A stretch of DNA of 30,216 nt from the NCBI RefSeq assembly GCF_025847205.1, contig NZ_JAOYTH010000027.1:1-30216 (forward strand), written 5' to 3'. Under the pieces are notes generated by a model that did not search any database, had not been told where the DNA came from, and saw nothing but the letters and a program-made list of their open reading frames with translations. Shown piece by piece: positions 1 through 8,000 of the stretch (positions within the stretch are counted from its first letter, which is position 1; the number at the start of each line of letters is the position of its first letter). A program made the position numbers and the translations under genes. This DNA is from Pararhizobium sp. YC-54 (GTDB lineage: Bacteria; Pseudomonadota; Alphaproteobacteria; Rhizobiales; Rhizobiaceae).

Positions 1-229
1 AGCGCCGCCGCCCTCGTTGGTGAGCGGTTTATAGTCCCCACCTACAAACGAAGTCAACACAGAGTTTCCAAAAAAATGAAGTTTCTCATAAGTACCTGAT
101 TTTAATGCTGTATTTCAAAAATCTGCCAAAAAGCGTCCAAACCCGGCAAAGGAACGAGGCTTCACCGTCTCCCTGCAGCCGGCCTCCCGTCTCGGCAACG
201 GGCAGGACAAGGCGCACCCCGTAGCCTGC
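1..229. other. Left-edge intergenic stretch, no gene recognised
   Basis: No credible reading frame, tRNA or rRNA is visible here. The middle part (about 60-130) is AT-rich compared with the rest of the window. A small inverted repeat (CCCGT at 186-190, ACGGG at 198-202) lies just downstream of the GntR gene stop and could contribute to transcript termination, but it has no T-run. Confidence 0.4.
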
Positions 230-943
230 TCATTTTCGTGCAGCGAGCAGCTTTGACTCGACATCGAGAAACCGCTTGTGGCCGAGATATCCGACGCCGT
301 CCTGGATGTCGGCGGTGATTGCCGCCTTGAGGCCCGGGGCGTCCTTCGCACCAATCGCTTCCAGAGCCTGGGCATGGCGATCGACGCGGTAGCTCTCGTC
401 GAGGTTTTCCGTCGCTTCGCGCATGAACGGGCCAAGCCGCAACCAGACGGATTCGATCAGCGGCAGCAGAACGGCCGACGACCGGACCTCGTAGAGACAA
501 CGGTGGAACGCGAAATTGCTTTCTATGCCCTGCTCGATGTTGCCGGCCTTGTAGGCGTTGTCGATGTCATCATCGAGTTGCTGCAGACGCGCCAGACGCA
601 AATAATCGATGAAGGGCAGGGCGCGCTCGGCCGCGATCGTCTCCAGTGCGATGCGGGCGGCAATGATCTCGTCGAATTTTTCCGGATCGATATCCGGAAC
701 CCGGACACGGCGATTGTCGAGATGTTCAAGCGCACCATCGGCGACGAGCCTGTGAAGCGCTTCGCGTACCGGCATCGCACTCACCTGCAACATTTCCGCG
801 ATGCCCTGAATGGTGACCGGCAGCCCGGGCGCAAAGCGGCCGGTCATGATGGCCTGGCGCAGGCTGCGATAAACCCATTGCTTCATCGATTCCATCGGCA
901 GCTTGCTGAGCGAAACCAGCCCGATCGCGTCCATCTGTTTCAA
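230..943 (-). CDS. GntR-family (FadR/FCD-type) transcriptional regulator
   Basis: This 237-residue protein is a DNA-binding regulator, probably a metabolite-responsive repressor of the divergent amine-degradation genes. The N-terminal winged helix spans roughly residues 20-85 and includes the GntR signature around V-S-A-M-P-V-R-E-A-L-H-R-L. A helical FCD ligand domain follows (about 90-225), with the typical N-F-A-F-H-R-C-L-Y-E stretch and a second His in D-R-H-A-Q-A-L, which are usual metal or ligand contacts. Translation from TTG at 943 is preceded by an AGGAG about 10 bases upstream; an ATG at 934 is the alternative. The length is normal for the family. The effector is unknown; a polyamine or its gamma-glutamyl derivative is inferred from the neighbours only. 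Confidence 0.88.
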   Translation of the reverse strand: MKQMDAIGLVSLSKLPMESMKQWVYRSLRQAIMTGRFAPGLPVTIQGIAEMLQVSAMPVREALHRLVADGALEHLDNRRVRVPDIDPEKFDEIIAARIALETIAAERALPFIDYLRLARLQQLDDDIDNAYKAGNIEQGIESNFAFHRCLYEVRSSAVLLPLIESVWLRLGPFMREATENLDESYRVDRHAQALEAIGAKDAPGLKAAITADIQDGVGYLGHKRFLDVESKLLAARK

Positions 944-963
944 GAGCCCTGATCTCCTTTGGA

Positions 964-974
964 TGATGACATCA
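964..974. promoter_or_regulatory. Small dyad near GntR start, possible autoregulatory site
   Basis: The bases read TGATG-A-CATCA, a perfect inverted repeat of 5-base arms around one central base. It lies 21 bases upstream of the regulator's start codon, where an autorepressor could act. It shares the TGAT half-site core with the larger repeat at 1104-1134. It is short enough to be chance. Confidence 0.3.
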
Positions 975-1103
975 ATATGGATAATCCGAAGCCGGGTCGA
1001 GACGAGATTTTCTCATTCTTTTGTCTCGCCCGTGCACAGCCCAAGCCAGCTCAACCAGATCTTCGTTGCGTGCACCGGGCCTTATCCAAAGCCCTCTTTA
1101 CAA

Positions 1104-1134
1104 TTTGATCATATAATGAACAATAATGATCAAA
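1104..1134. promoter_or_regulatory. Inverted-repeat operator candidate overlapping a TATAAT box
   Basis: Perfect 8-base arms, TTTGATCA (1104-1111) and TGATCAAA (1127-1134), are separated by 15 bases. Their centres are 23 bp apart, about two helical turns. Between them sits TATAAT at 1112-1117, matching the consensus -10 hexamer for rightward transcription; no good -35 is seen at the usual spacing. This would suit repression of the PuuA-like operon by the divergent GntR dimer. The pairing with that regulator is inferred. Confidence 0.55.
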
Positions 1135-1310
1135 ACAAATCGGAGAGCGCTTTCGAATCCCGGGCGTGAACATGCCAGCGCCGGTCCGGACGGCTTTCCC
1201 GAAATCGAGGGTGTCGCCGGTTACAGCGCTCGCCACAGATATCGCAGCAAGCCGCTCGGCCCGGTGTCTCAAATGATTACCGGCAGACCGCGGCACATGA
1301 TTGGTGGACA

Positions 1311-2669
1311 ATGATAGATGAACATGAAGCATCCGATTTTATAAGCCGCAATCCCGACATCGAGGTGCTGGAAGCCTTCGTGATCGACGTCAACGGCGTG
1401 CCGCGCGGCAAGTGGATTCCGCGCGACCGGGCACTTGATGTGTTGATGAAGGGCATGGCCATTCCGCGCTCCGTCTACGCGCTCGACATTTGGGGACGCG
1501 ATGTCAACGCGGCCGGGCTGGCCGAGGGTACTGGTGATCCTGATGGCCTGTGCTTTCCCGTGCCGGCGACGCTGTCGCGCGTGACCTGGCTCAACCGCCC
1601 GACAGCGCAGGTCCTGCTCAGCATGAGGAACCCCGACGGCACCGGTTTCTACAGCGACCCGCGCCAGGTGCTTGCCGAGGTTCTGCAACGCTTTGCCGCG
1701 TTGAAGCTGACGCCGGTGGTTGCCACGGAGCTGGAATTCTACCTGATTGATCCGGTTCGCTCGGCACTTGATCCGGTGCGCCCGCCCAACACGCGTGAGG
1801 GCCGTTGGCACACCGGGCAGACCCAGGTTCTGTCAATTTCGGAACTGCAGGATTTCGAGCATGTCTTCCACGATATCGCGAGCGCCTGCCGCGCCCAGGG
1901 CGTGCCAGCCGATACGACGCTGCGCGAAAACGGCCCTGGCCAGTACGAGATCAACCTCAACCATGTGCCGGACGCGCTGCAGGCGGCCGACTATGCCGTG
2001 CTGTTGAAACGCATCGTCAAGGGCGTTGCCCGCAGGCACGATCTCGATGCCACCTTCATGGCCAAGCCCTATGGCACGCAGGCCGGTTCCGGCATGCATG
2101 TGCATTTCTCGATACTCGATGAAAACGGTAACAACATTTTCGTCGGCGAAGACGGCCCCGCCGTAACGCTGATGCATTCGGTCGGTGGGCTTCTGGAAAG
2201 CATGGGTGAGAGTATGGCGGTCTTCGCCCCCCATGCCAATTCCTACCGGCGGCTCAGGCCAAGCGAACACGCACCGACCTATGCGTCCTGGGGTTTCGAC
2301 AACCGTTCCGCCGCCGTGCGGGTGATTACGGCAAGCAAGCCTGCGACCCGCATCGAGCATCGCGTCGCCGGTTCAGATACCAATCCCTATCTGGTTCTGG
2401 CGATGATCCTGAGCGCGGCGCTGACCGGTATGAAGGAAAAGACCAGGCCGGGTGGCGCGATCACCGGCGACGACCATGCCATCAGCCACCAGCCGCTGCC
2501 GACCAACTGGGACTATGCGTTGCAAAGTTTTGCGCAGTCCGGTTTCGCTTACGCGACACTCGGACCGCGATACCGGTCGCTCTATGCGGCCTGCAAGCGG
2601 CAGGAGCTTTCGGAGTTCTCGCTGAGGGTGACGGACGTCGAATACGACGCCTATATCAGGACGGTCTGA
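1311..2669 (+). CDS. Glutamine synthetase-family protein, PuuA-like gamma-glutamylpolyamine synthetase
   Basis: This 452-residue protein belongs to the glutamine synthetase superfamily. The expected reaction is ATP-dependent joining of glutamate to an amine such as putrescine, the first step of the Puu pathway, in the cytoplasm. It has a short N-terminal beta-grasp region and then the catalytic barrel, with E-L-E-F-Y-L around 145, the P-G-Q-Y-E-I-N-L segment, H-V-H-F-S around 265, the N-S-Y-R-R-L substrate loop, and R-I-E-H-R near 345. It lacks the adenylylation loop typical of GlnA, which fits a PuuA-like enzyme. The ATG at 1311 has only a weak upstream GGTGG. The stop is one base from the next start, so the pair is probably translationally coupled. 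Other amines (ethanolamine, aromatic amines) are possible substrates. Confidence 0.85.
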   Translation: MIDEHEASDFISRNPDIEVLEAFVIDVNGVPRGKWIPRDRALDVLMKGMAIPRSVYALDIWGRDVNAAGLAEGTGDPDGLCFPVPATLSRVTWLNRPTAQVLLSMRNPDGTGFYSDPRQVLAEVLQRFAALKLTPVVATELEFYLIDPVRSALDPVRPPNTREGRWHTGQTQVLSISELQDFEHVFHDIASACRAQGVPADTTLRENGPGQYEINLNHVPDALQAADYAVLLKRIVKGVARRHDLDATFMAKPYGTQAGSGMHVHFSILDENGNNIFVGEDGPAVTLMHSVGGLLESMGESMAVFAPHANSYRRLRPSEHAPTYASWGFDNRSAAVRVITASKPATRIEHRVAGSDTNPYLVLAMILSAALTGMKEKTRPGGAITGDDHAISHQPLPTNWDYALQSFAQSGFAYATLGPRYRSLYAACKRQELSEFSLRVTDVEYDAYIRTV

Positions 2670-2670
2670 C

Positions 2671-3972
2671 ATGAACATCATTTCCACACGGGCCAATCCC
2701 GGCCATGCACCGACCTGGTACGCGGCCTCGGCAAACGACAGGCGCCTGCGGCCCATCCTGCAGGGCGAAGCCGCAGCCGATGTCTGTATCATCGGTGCAG
2801 GCTTCACCGGCATCTCGGCAGCGCTGGAACTGGCGGAGCGCGGTTTCTCCGTCATCGTGCTGGAAGGCGAGCGTATCGGTTTCGGCGCTTCCGGACGCAA
2901 CGGCGGCCAGATCGTCAACGGCTACAGCCGTGACCTTGAAACGATCGCCAGACGTTACGGGCCGGAAAAAGCCGGAAAACTGGCTGCCATGTCGCTGGAA
3001 GGCGGTAACATCATCCGTCAGCGCGTGGCGAAATATGCCATCGACTGCGATCTGGTCGACGGTGGGTTCTTCGCCGCTTTCACCGACAAGCAGGTGCGTG
3101 CAATGGCGGATCACCGTGCGCATTGGCAAGCGCGCGGCCATGCCGGGCTCGAAATGGTCTCCAAGGCCGACGTGGGCAAATATGTCCGCAGCGACCGTTA
3201 TGCCGGCGGCATGATCGACCGGTTCGGCGGGCATCTCCATCCGCTCAACCTAGTGCTTGGCGAGGCCGCCGCGGTCGAAAGCCTCGGCGGCCGGATTTTC
3301 GAAGGTTCGCGGGTGATCAGCGTCGATACAGGGCCTTCCCCGGTGGTGCGCACCCGGACAGGTTCGGTGCGGGCAACCTATGTGCTTGTCTGCGGCAATG
3401 CCTATCTCGGCGAACTCCTGCCGGAGATCGGCGGCCGGATGATGCCGGTTTCAAGCCAGGTGCTGGCGACAGAGCCGCTTGAAGCCGGACTGATCGAAAA
3501 TCTGCTGCCGGCCAACTACTGCGTCGAGGATGCCAACTACGTTCTCGACTATTACCGCCGCACTGCGGACAACCGGCTGCTCTATGGCGGCGGCATCGGC
3601 TATGGCGGCCAGGATCCGAAGGACCTGACCGCGGTCATCCGTCCGAATATGCTGAAGACCTTTCCGGAACTGGCCAAGGTGAAGATCGACCATGCCTGGA
3701 GCGGCAATTTCGCCCTGACGCTGACGCGCATTCCGCACATGGGCAGACTATCCGACACGGTCTATTTCTCGCATGGCGACAGCGGCCACGGGGTCACCAC
3801 CACGCATCTGCTTGGCAAGATCCTCGGCGAGATGGTGGCCGGCCATGCACAGCGATACGATGTCTGGAGCTCGCTACCGAACCTTCCGTTCCCCGGCGGC
3901 AAGACCTTTCGCGTGCCGTTCACCATGATCGGTGCCTGGTGGTATGGCCTGCGCGACAGGCTCGGGCTCTGA
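2671..3972 (+). CDS. FAD-dependent amine oxidase, PuuB-like (DAO family)
   Basis: This 433-residue flavoprotein is predicted to oxidise the gamma-glutamylated amine to an aldehyde, the second step of a Puu-type route. The dinucleotide-binding motif G-A-G-F-T-G lies at about residues 42-47, followed by V-L-E-G-E-R and the G-A-S-G-R-N-G-G-Q motif typical of the glycine-oxidase/PuuB/OrdL group. A C-terminal F-S-H-G-D-S-G-H-G-V segment completes the FAD site. It starts one base after the synthetase stop, with the gene order expected of puuA-puuB. The length matches the family (about 430). The assignment to gamma-glutamylputrescine in particular rests on this context; related oxidases act on other secondary amines. 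Confidence 0.85.
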   Translation: MNIISTRANPGHAPTWYAASANDRRLRPILQGEAAADVCIIGAGFTGISAALELAERGFSVIVLEGERIGFGASGRNGGQIVNGYSRDLETIARRYGPEKAGKLAAMSLEGGNIIRQRVAKYAIDCDLVDGGFFAAFTDKQVRAMADHRAHWQARGHAGLEMVSKADVGKYVRSDRYAGGMIDRFGGHLHPLNLVLGEAAAVESLGGRIFEGSRVISVDTGPSPVVRTRTGSVRATYVLVCGNAYLGELLPEIGGRMMPVSSQVLATEPLEAGLIENLLPANYCVEDANYVLDYYRRTADNRLLYGGGIGYGGQDPKDLTAVIRPNMLKTFPELAKVKIDHAWSGNFALTLTRIPHMGRLSDTVYFSHGDSGHGVTTTHLLGKILGEMVAGHAQRYDVWSSLPNLPFPGGKTFRVPFTMIGAWWYGLRDRLGL

Positions 3973-4312
3973 TGACAATCGAAGCCCCGCCTGCTTCCAC
4001 ACAAAGGCAACGCCGAATATCAGGGGGGCCATCGCCTTTATGCATCTGCGCAGCGCGGGCCCGCAGCAAAACCATGTTGCGGCATCGGCAATCGGCAGAT
4101 ATCGTCGGCGTGAAAAGCATCGACCGATCAACCGGTCCACGAAAGAACGCCTCATGACGGAGAATGCAGTGCGCAGAGAGCATGAATTCGTTTCCACGCC
4201 GTCGGCGCGGACGCTTCATGCCGAACTGATGCTCCTGTGTGCCCGTATCGGCTATTCGCCACCCGTGTCCATCTGATCTTGTTTCGCCAAACGTCAGAAA
4301 TTCAAGGACACG
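3973..4312. other. 340-base gap inside the amine-degradation gene block
   Basis: No confident gene is present. A 61-codon frame (3972-4157) begins with an ATG overlapping the preceding TGA stop, and a 40-codon frame (4154-4276) follows, but their compositions (Arg- and Ser-rich, no domain) look non-coding. The gap is long for an operon of this type and may be residue of a lost gene or hold a separate promoter for the aminotransferase. The aminotransferase ribosome site AAGGA lies at its right end. Confidence 0.45.
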
Positions 4313-5704
4313 ATGATGACCATCTCGAACCATAAATATTCCCTGCCGCAGCTGCAGGCGCAGGATGCTGCGCATTTTCTCCATCCCTTCACGGATCACA
4401 AGGAGCTTAGAACCCTCGGATCGCGCATGATCGTGCGCGGCGAAGGACCGTATGTCTACGACAGCGAAGGCGGAGAGCTTCTCGATGCGATGGCCGGCCT
4501 CTGGTGCGTCAATATCGGCTACGGCCGCGACGAACTGGCGGACGTTGCCGCGGCACAGATGCGCGAATTGCCGTACTACAACGCGTTCTTCAAATGTGCG
4601 ACGCCGGCCCCGGTACAGCTGTCCGCCAGGCTTGCCGGGATCGCCCCGCCGAACATCAATCAGGTCTTCTACGGCTCCTCCGGTTCGGAAGCGAACGATA
4701 CCGCTCTTCGTCTCGTGCGCCATTACTGGGCGCTTGAGGGCAAGCCGGAAAAGAACATCGTCATCTCGCGTGACAATGCCTATCACGGCTCGACCGTGGC
4801 CGGAGCCTCGCTCGGCGGCATGAGCCACATGCACAAGCAGATGGGCGGCCTGGTGCCCAACATCGTCCACGTGATGGCGCCCTATGCCTATGAGCTGGCA
4901 TTGCCGGGCGAAAGCGATGATGATTTTGGCCTGCGGGCCGCGCGCGCCATCGAGGAGGCGATCCTCGCAGCTGGCGCAGGCAACGTCGCGGCGTTCATCG
5001 GCGAACCTGTGATGGGCGCCGGCGGCGTCCGGATTCCACCGGCCAGCTATTGGCCGGAAGTCCAGCGGATCTGCAGGAAATACGATGTCCTGCTGATGCT
5101 TGACGAAGTCATTACCGGCTACGGCCGCACCGGCGAATGGTTCGCCGCCACCACCTTCGGCATCGAGGCCGATACGATTACCACGGCAAAGGCGCTGACC
5201 TCGGGCTACCAGCCGTTATCGGCACTGCTGGTCGGTGACCGGATCGCCAGCACGCTGGTGGAAAAGGGCGGCGAATTTAACCACGGCTATACCTATTCCG
5301 GTCACCCCGTGTGCTGCGCCGTTGCGCTGAAGAACCTGGAGATCATTGACAGTGAGGGCCTGATCGAGCGCGTCAGGAACGATACCGGGCCCTATCTCGC
5401 CAAGGAGCTCGCCAGACGGGTGAACGACCATCCGCTGGTCGGGCAAACACGGTCGATCGGGCTGATGGGTGCTATCGAGATCGTCCGGGACAAGGGTGAA
5501 CGGACACGGTTCAAGCCGGATGGGACAGCCGCGATCAAGGTGCGCGATCACGCCGTCCAGAACGGGTTGATGATCCGCGCCACGGGCGACACCCTCATCA
5601 TGTCGCCGCCGCTGATCTGGACCCGCGAAACGATCGATCTCGCCTGCGACCGTCTGTTGGTGGCTCTTGATCTGGCCGAAGCCGAGCTGACGCCGCATCG
5701 ATAG
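4313..5704 (+). CDS. Class III (omega) aminotransferase, putrescine/amine:pyruvate type
   Basis: This 463-residue PLP enzyme is of the class III aminotransferase fold. It would move the amino group of a diamine, polyamine or omega-amino acid onto a keto acid such as pyruvate. The PLP phosphate-binding G-S-S-G-S-E-A-N-D is at about 121-129, the cofactor-nitrogen Asp at D264 in L-D-E-V-I-T-G, and the Schiff-base lysine at K293 in T-A-K-A-L. The G-L-W-C-V-N-I-G-Y-G start of the substrate region is like SpuC-type enzymes. AAGGA sits just before the ATG at 4313. It is separated from the oxidase by 340 bases, so it may have its own promoter. Beta-alanine:pyruvate or taurine-type specificity cannot be ruled out. 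Confidence 0.85.
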   Translation: MMTISNHKYSLPQLQAQDAAHFLHPFTDHKELRTLGSRMIVRGEGPYVYDSEGGELLDAMAGLWCVNIGYGRDELADVAAAQMRELPYYNAFFKCATPAPVQLSARLAGIAPPNINQVFYGSSGSEANDTALRLVRHYWALEGKPEKNIVISRDNAYHGSTVAGASLGGMSHMHKQMGGLVPNIVHVMAPYAYELALPGESDDDFGLRAARAIEEAILAAGAGNVAAFIGEPVMGAGGVRIPPASYWPEVQRICRKYDVLLMLDEVITGYGRTGEWFAATTFGIEADTITTAKALTSGYQPLSALLVGDRIASTLVEKGGEFNHGYTYSGHPVCCAVALKNLEIIDSEGLIERVRNDTGPYLAKELARRVNDHPLVGQTRSIGLMGAIEIVRDKGERTRFKPDGTAAIKVRDHAVQNGLMIRATGDTLIMSPPLIWTRETIDLACDRLLVALDLAEAELTPHR

Positions 5705-5828
5705 ATGCTGAACCGGTCGCGGCCGTGCGCGATGAGGCGGACGGCAGCGACCGGCTTTGGATCGGGCGCCGCCGGTCCTCCCGTTAGCAGCCCAAAAAGG
5801 ACTGGGTGGCGCCAGCCGCAGCAATTCT

Positions 5829-5849
5829 GCGGCCTGGATATCAGGCCGC
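5829..5849. terminator. Hairpin at the 3' end of the ATPase gene, possible shared terminator
   Basis: Arms GCGGCCTG (5829-5836) and CAGGCCGC (5842-5849) pair perfectly around a 5-base loop. The hairpin overlaps the TGA stop of the minus-strand ATPase gene and sits between that gene and the convergent aminotransferase. There is no T-run on either side, so intrinsic termination is uncertain; it may instead protect the mRNA end. Confidence 0.4.
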
Positions 5850-6605
5850 GAGATATTTCCTCAGGAACGACCGGGTGCGCTCCTGGGCCGGGGCGCGGAA
5901 GATCTCGCCTGGCGGTCCTTCCTCGACAACAACGCCGCCATCCATGAACAGGACGCGGTCGGCGACTTCACCGGCAAAGCGCATCTCATGCGTGACGATC
6001 AGCATGGTCATGTGCTCTGCGGCAAGCTGCTTCATCACCGCATTGACCTCATCGACCAGTTCAGGATCGAGTGCCGAGGTTGCCTCGTCGAACAGCATGA
6101 CCTTGGGCTGCATGGCCAGCGCCCGGGCAATCGCGACGCGCTGTTTCTGGCCACCGGACAGCCGCGACGGATAGGCATCGACCTTCTCTGCCAGCCCGAC
6201 CTTCGACAGCAATTCGACGGCAAGGTCGCGGGCTGCCTTCTTGGCCATGCCCTTGAGGATGATCGGGCCCATGGTGATGTTTTCGAGCACGGTCAGATGC
6301 GGGAACAGATTGAAGTGCTGGAACACCATGCCCATCTGCTGGCGCACCGCATTGATATGGTGCTCGAACGCCCGACCTTTCAGGGATTGGTTGACTTGCA
6401 CGCCATCGAGCCAGATCTCGCCGCCGTTCAGCGTTTCGAGATGGTTGATCGAGCGCAGAAGCGTGCTCTTGCCCGAACCGCTCGGGCCGATAATCGCGAC
6501 GATCTGTCCGCGCGTGACGGATAGATCGATCCCCTTGAGAACCTCGAGCGGGCCATAGGCCTTGCGGGCGCCCTTTACCTCGACCATGGGCCGCTGGACG
6601 GTCAT
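5841..6605 (-). CDS. Polar amino-acid ABC transporter ATP-binding protein
   Basis: This 254-residue ATPase drives import through the two membrane proteins encoded just upstream. All motifs are present: Walker [10 protein letters not shown] at 40-48, Q-loop near Q96, signature L-S-G-G-Q at 149-153, Walker B V-M-L-F-D-E at 169-174, and switch His H206 in V-T-H-E-M. The sequence is of the GlnQ/HisP subfamily. Its start overlaps the permease stop by four bases (ATGA type), which supports the ATG at 6605 over M7. It is the last gene of a four-gene operon. The substrate may be an amine, opine or basic amino acid linked to the neighbouring Puu-like genes, but this is context only. Confidence 0.93.
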   Translation of the reverse strand: MTVQRPMVEVKGARKAYGPLEVLKGIDLSVTRGQIVAIIGPSGSGKSTLLRSINHLETLNGGEIWLDGVQVNQSLKGRAFEHHINAVRQQMGMVFQHFNLFPHLTVLENITMGPIILKGMAKKAARDLAVELLSKVGLAEKVDAYPSRLSGGQKQRVAIARALAMQPKVMLFDEATSALDPELVDEVNAVMKQLAAEHMTMLIVTHEMRFAGEVADRVLFMDGGVVVEEGPPGEIFRAPAQERTRSFLRKYLAA

Positions 6606-7261
6606 CGGGATACCTCCACTTGCTTTTCGACCTGCCGCAAACCGGATTCAAGGACGAGATTGAGTATGTAATAAAGCGCCGCCACCGTGATGTAGAACTC
6701 AAACGGCCGGAAAGTCTCGCTGATCGCCAGCTGGGCCGAATGCACGAGTTCTGCGATGCCGATGATCGAAACCAGCGATGATTCCTTTAGAAGCACGATC
6801 AGGTTGTTGCCGATCGCGGGCAGGGTGTTGCGCACCGCCTGCGGGATGACGACGTAGCGCAGCGTCTGGAACCGGCCGAAGCCGATACTGCGGGCGCCTT
6901 CCGTCTGCCCGGCATCGACCGAGACGATGCCGGCGCGCATGACGTCGGCGTTGTAAACCGCGAAGTGAAGGCCAAGCCCGACGATGCCTGCAACCAGTGC
7001 CGGAACGTTGATGCCGATCTGGGAGAGGCCGAAATAGATCAGGAAGAGCTGCAAAAGCAGCGGCGTTCCCATGAACAGCCACATGAAAAAGCGGATTGGA
7101 TAGGCAATCATCTTCGGCGCATAAAGCACGGCGACGGCAAAGAAGATGCCGAAGAAAAAGCTGATGACAGCTCCGGTAACGGTCAGGACCACCGTCCACC
7201 ACATCCCCATGAGGAGGATATCGGTATAGGGCGTCACGACGCTGAAATCGAGACCTTGCAT
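6602..7261 (-). CDS. Polar amino-acid ABC transporter permease (HisM/GlnP type)
   Basis: This 219-residue inner-membrane protein forms half of the transport channel. About five hydrophobic segments are visible, and the cytoplasmic EAA-type loop is [14 protein letters not shown] around residues 141-154, which couples to the ATPase. The ribosome site GGAGGG is ideally placed before the ATG at 7261. It lies 11 bases after the first permease gene and overlaps the ATPase gene by four bases. Length and topology are normal for the family. Confidence 0.92.
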   Translation of the reverse strand: MQGLDFSVVTPYTDILLMGMWWTVVLTVTGAVISFFFGIFFAVAVLYAPKMIAYPIRFFMWLFMGTPLLLQLFLIYFGLSQIGINVPALVAGIVGLGLHFAVYNADVMRAGIVSVDAGQTEGARSIGFGRFQTLRYVVIPQAVRNTLPAIGNNLIVLLKESSLVSIIGIAELVHSAQLAISETFRPFEFYITVAALYYILNLVLESGLRQVEKQVEVSR

Positions 7262-7272
7262 CTTGCCCTCCC

Positions 7273-7920
7273 TCAGTTGATTGCGTAGCGCCGGTCGAGA
7301 ACGTCGACCGCCCGCGCCACGACGTAAACGATGAGCATGTAGAGCAGGGCAGCAATGCCGAAGATCTCGAATGGCTTGTACGTGGAGCCGATGAAGCGCT
7401 GCGCCGTGTAGGTCAGCTCGACGACCGAAATCGTCGAGACGAGCGCCGATCCCTTGATCAGACCGACAGCGTTGACGCCGAGCGGGCGGATCATCAGGCG
7501 GGCCGCCTGCGGCAGGACAACCAGACGCAGCGTCTGCAGCCGGCCAAAACCGATGGTGCGCGCCGCTTCCACCTGACCGCGATCGACACCAAGAACCGCG
7601 CCGCGAATGGATTCGGCCATATAGGCGCCGATGTTGAGGCCGAGACCGATAACGCCGGCGGCAAACGGCTCAAGATTGATGCCGATCTGCGGACCGCCGA
7701 AATAAAGAACGAACAGCTGGATCAGGCACGGCGTGCCACGAAACACACTGACGTAGAGACTTCCAAACGTTCTCAAGACCAGCGAGCCCGACATCTTCGC
7801 CGACGCTATCACGGCTGCGACCGCAAGGCCGAGCAGCAGCGAAAGCACCGATATCTGCACGGTGACCCAAGCGGCTTCCACGAAAAACGGGAAGACGCGC
7901 AGCATCATCGGGAAATCCAT
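7273..7920 (-). CDS. Polar amino-acid ABC transporter permease (HisQ type)
   Basis: This 215-residue inner-membrane protein is the partner permease. It has about five membrane spans and the EAA loop V-E-A-A-R-T-I-G-F-G-R-L-Q-T-L. A GGAG lies about 10 bases before the ATG at 7920. It follows the binding-protein gene after 80 bases that hold a strong hairpin, so its expression may be lower than that of the binding protein. Two different permeases next to each other indicate a heterodimeric channel. Confidence 0.92.
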   Translation of the reverse strand: MDFPMMLRVFPFFVEAAWVTVQISVLSLLLGLAVAAVIASAKMSGSLVLRTFGSLYVSVFRGTPCLIQLFVLYFGGPQIGINLEPFAAGVIGLGLNIGAYMAESIRGAVLGVDRGQVEAARTIGFGRLQTLRLVVLPQAARLMIRPLGVNAVGLIKGSALVSTISVVELTYTAQRFIGSTYKPFEIFGIAALLYMLIVYVVARAVDVLDRRYAIN

Positions 7921-7951
7921 GGGAAAATACTCCGGGTGAGCCTGCGAACGG

Positions 7952-7983
7952 CATCTGGCCGGCTTCTCATTGCCGGCCAGATG
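7952..7983. promoter_or_regulatory. Strong intra-operon hairpin between binding protein and permease genes
   Basis: Arms CATCTGGCCGGC (7952-7963) and GCCGGCCAGATG (7972-7983) are a perfect 12-base stem with an 8-base loop. It lies 17 bases past the stop of the binding-protein gene on the minus strand. In other binding-protein operons such elements partly stop transcription or protect the upstream mRNA, giving excess binding protein. That role is inferred here. Confidence 0.65.
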
Positions 7984-8000
7984 TTCCTAAGCTTGATCGA

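Larger units (their letters stand above)
953..1310. other. Divergent promoter region between GntR regulator and PuuA-like gene
   Basis: This 358-base gap has no convincing gene. It holds an 11-base dyad close to the regulator start (964-974), two GTGCAC palindromes (1032-1037 and 1070-1075), and a larger inverted repeat flanking a TATAAT hexamer (1104-1134). If transcription starts near 1124, the PuuA-like mRNA would have a leader of about 185 bases. Confidence 0.6.

Noticed and set aside
1032..1075. Two GTGCAC palindromes as a regulator site pair
   Set aside because: Six-base palindromes 38 bp apart are frequent in GC-rich DNA and are not near a -35 or -10.
4154..4276. 40-codon frame before the aminotransferase
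   Set aside because: No ribosome site, no hydrophobic or domain pattern; overlaps another weak frame.
3920..4870. 316-codon minus-strand frame across the gap and the aminotransferase
   Set aside because: Most of it is antisense to a certain gene and its composition is Arg-rich with no motif.
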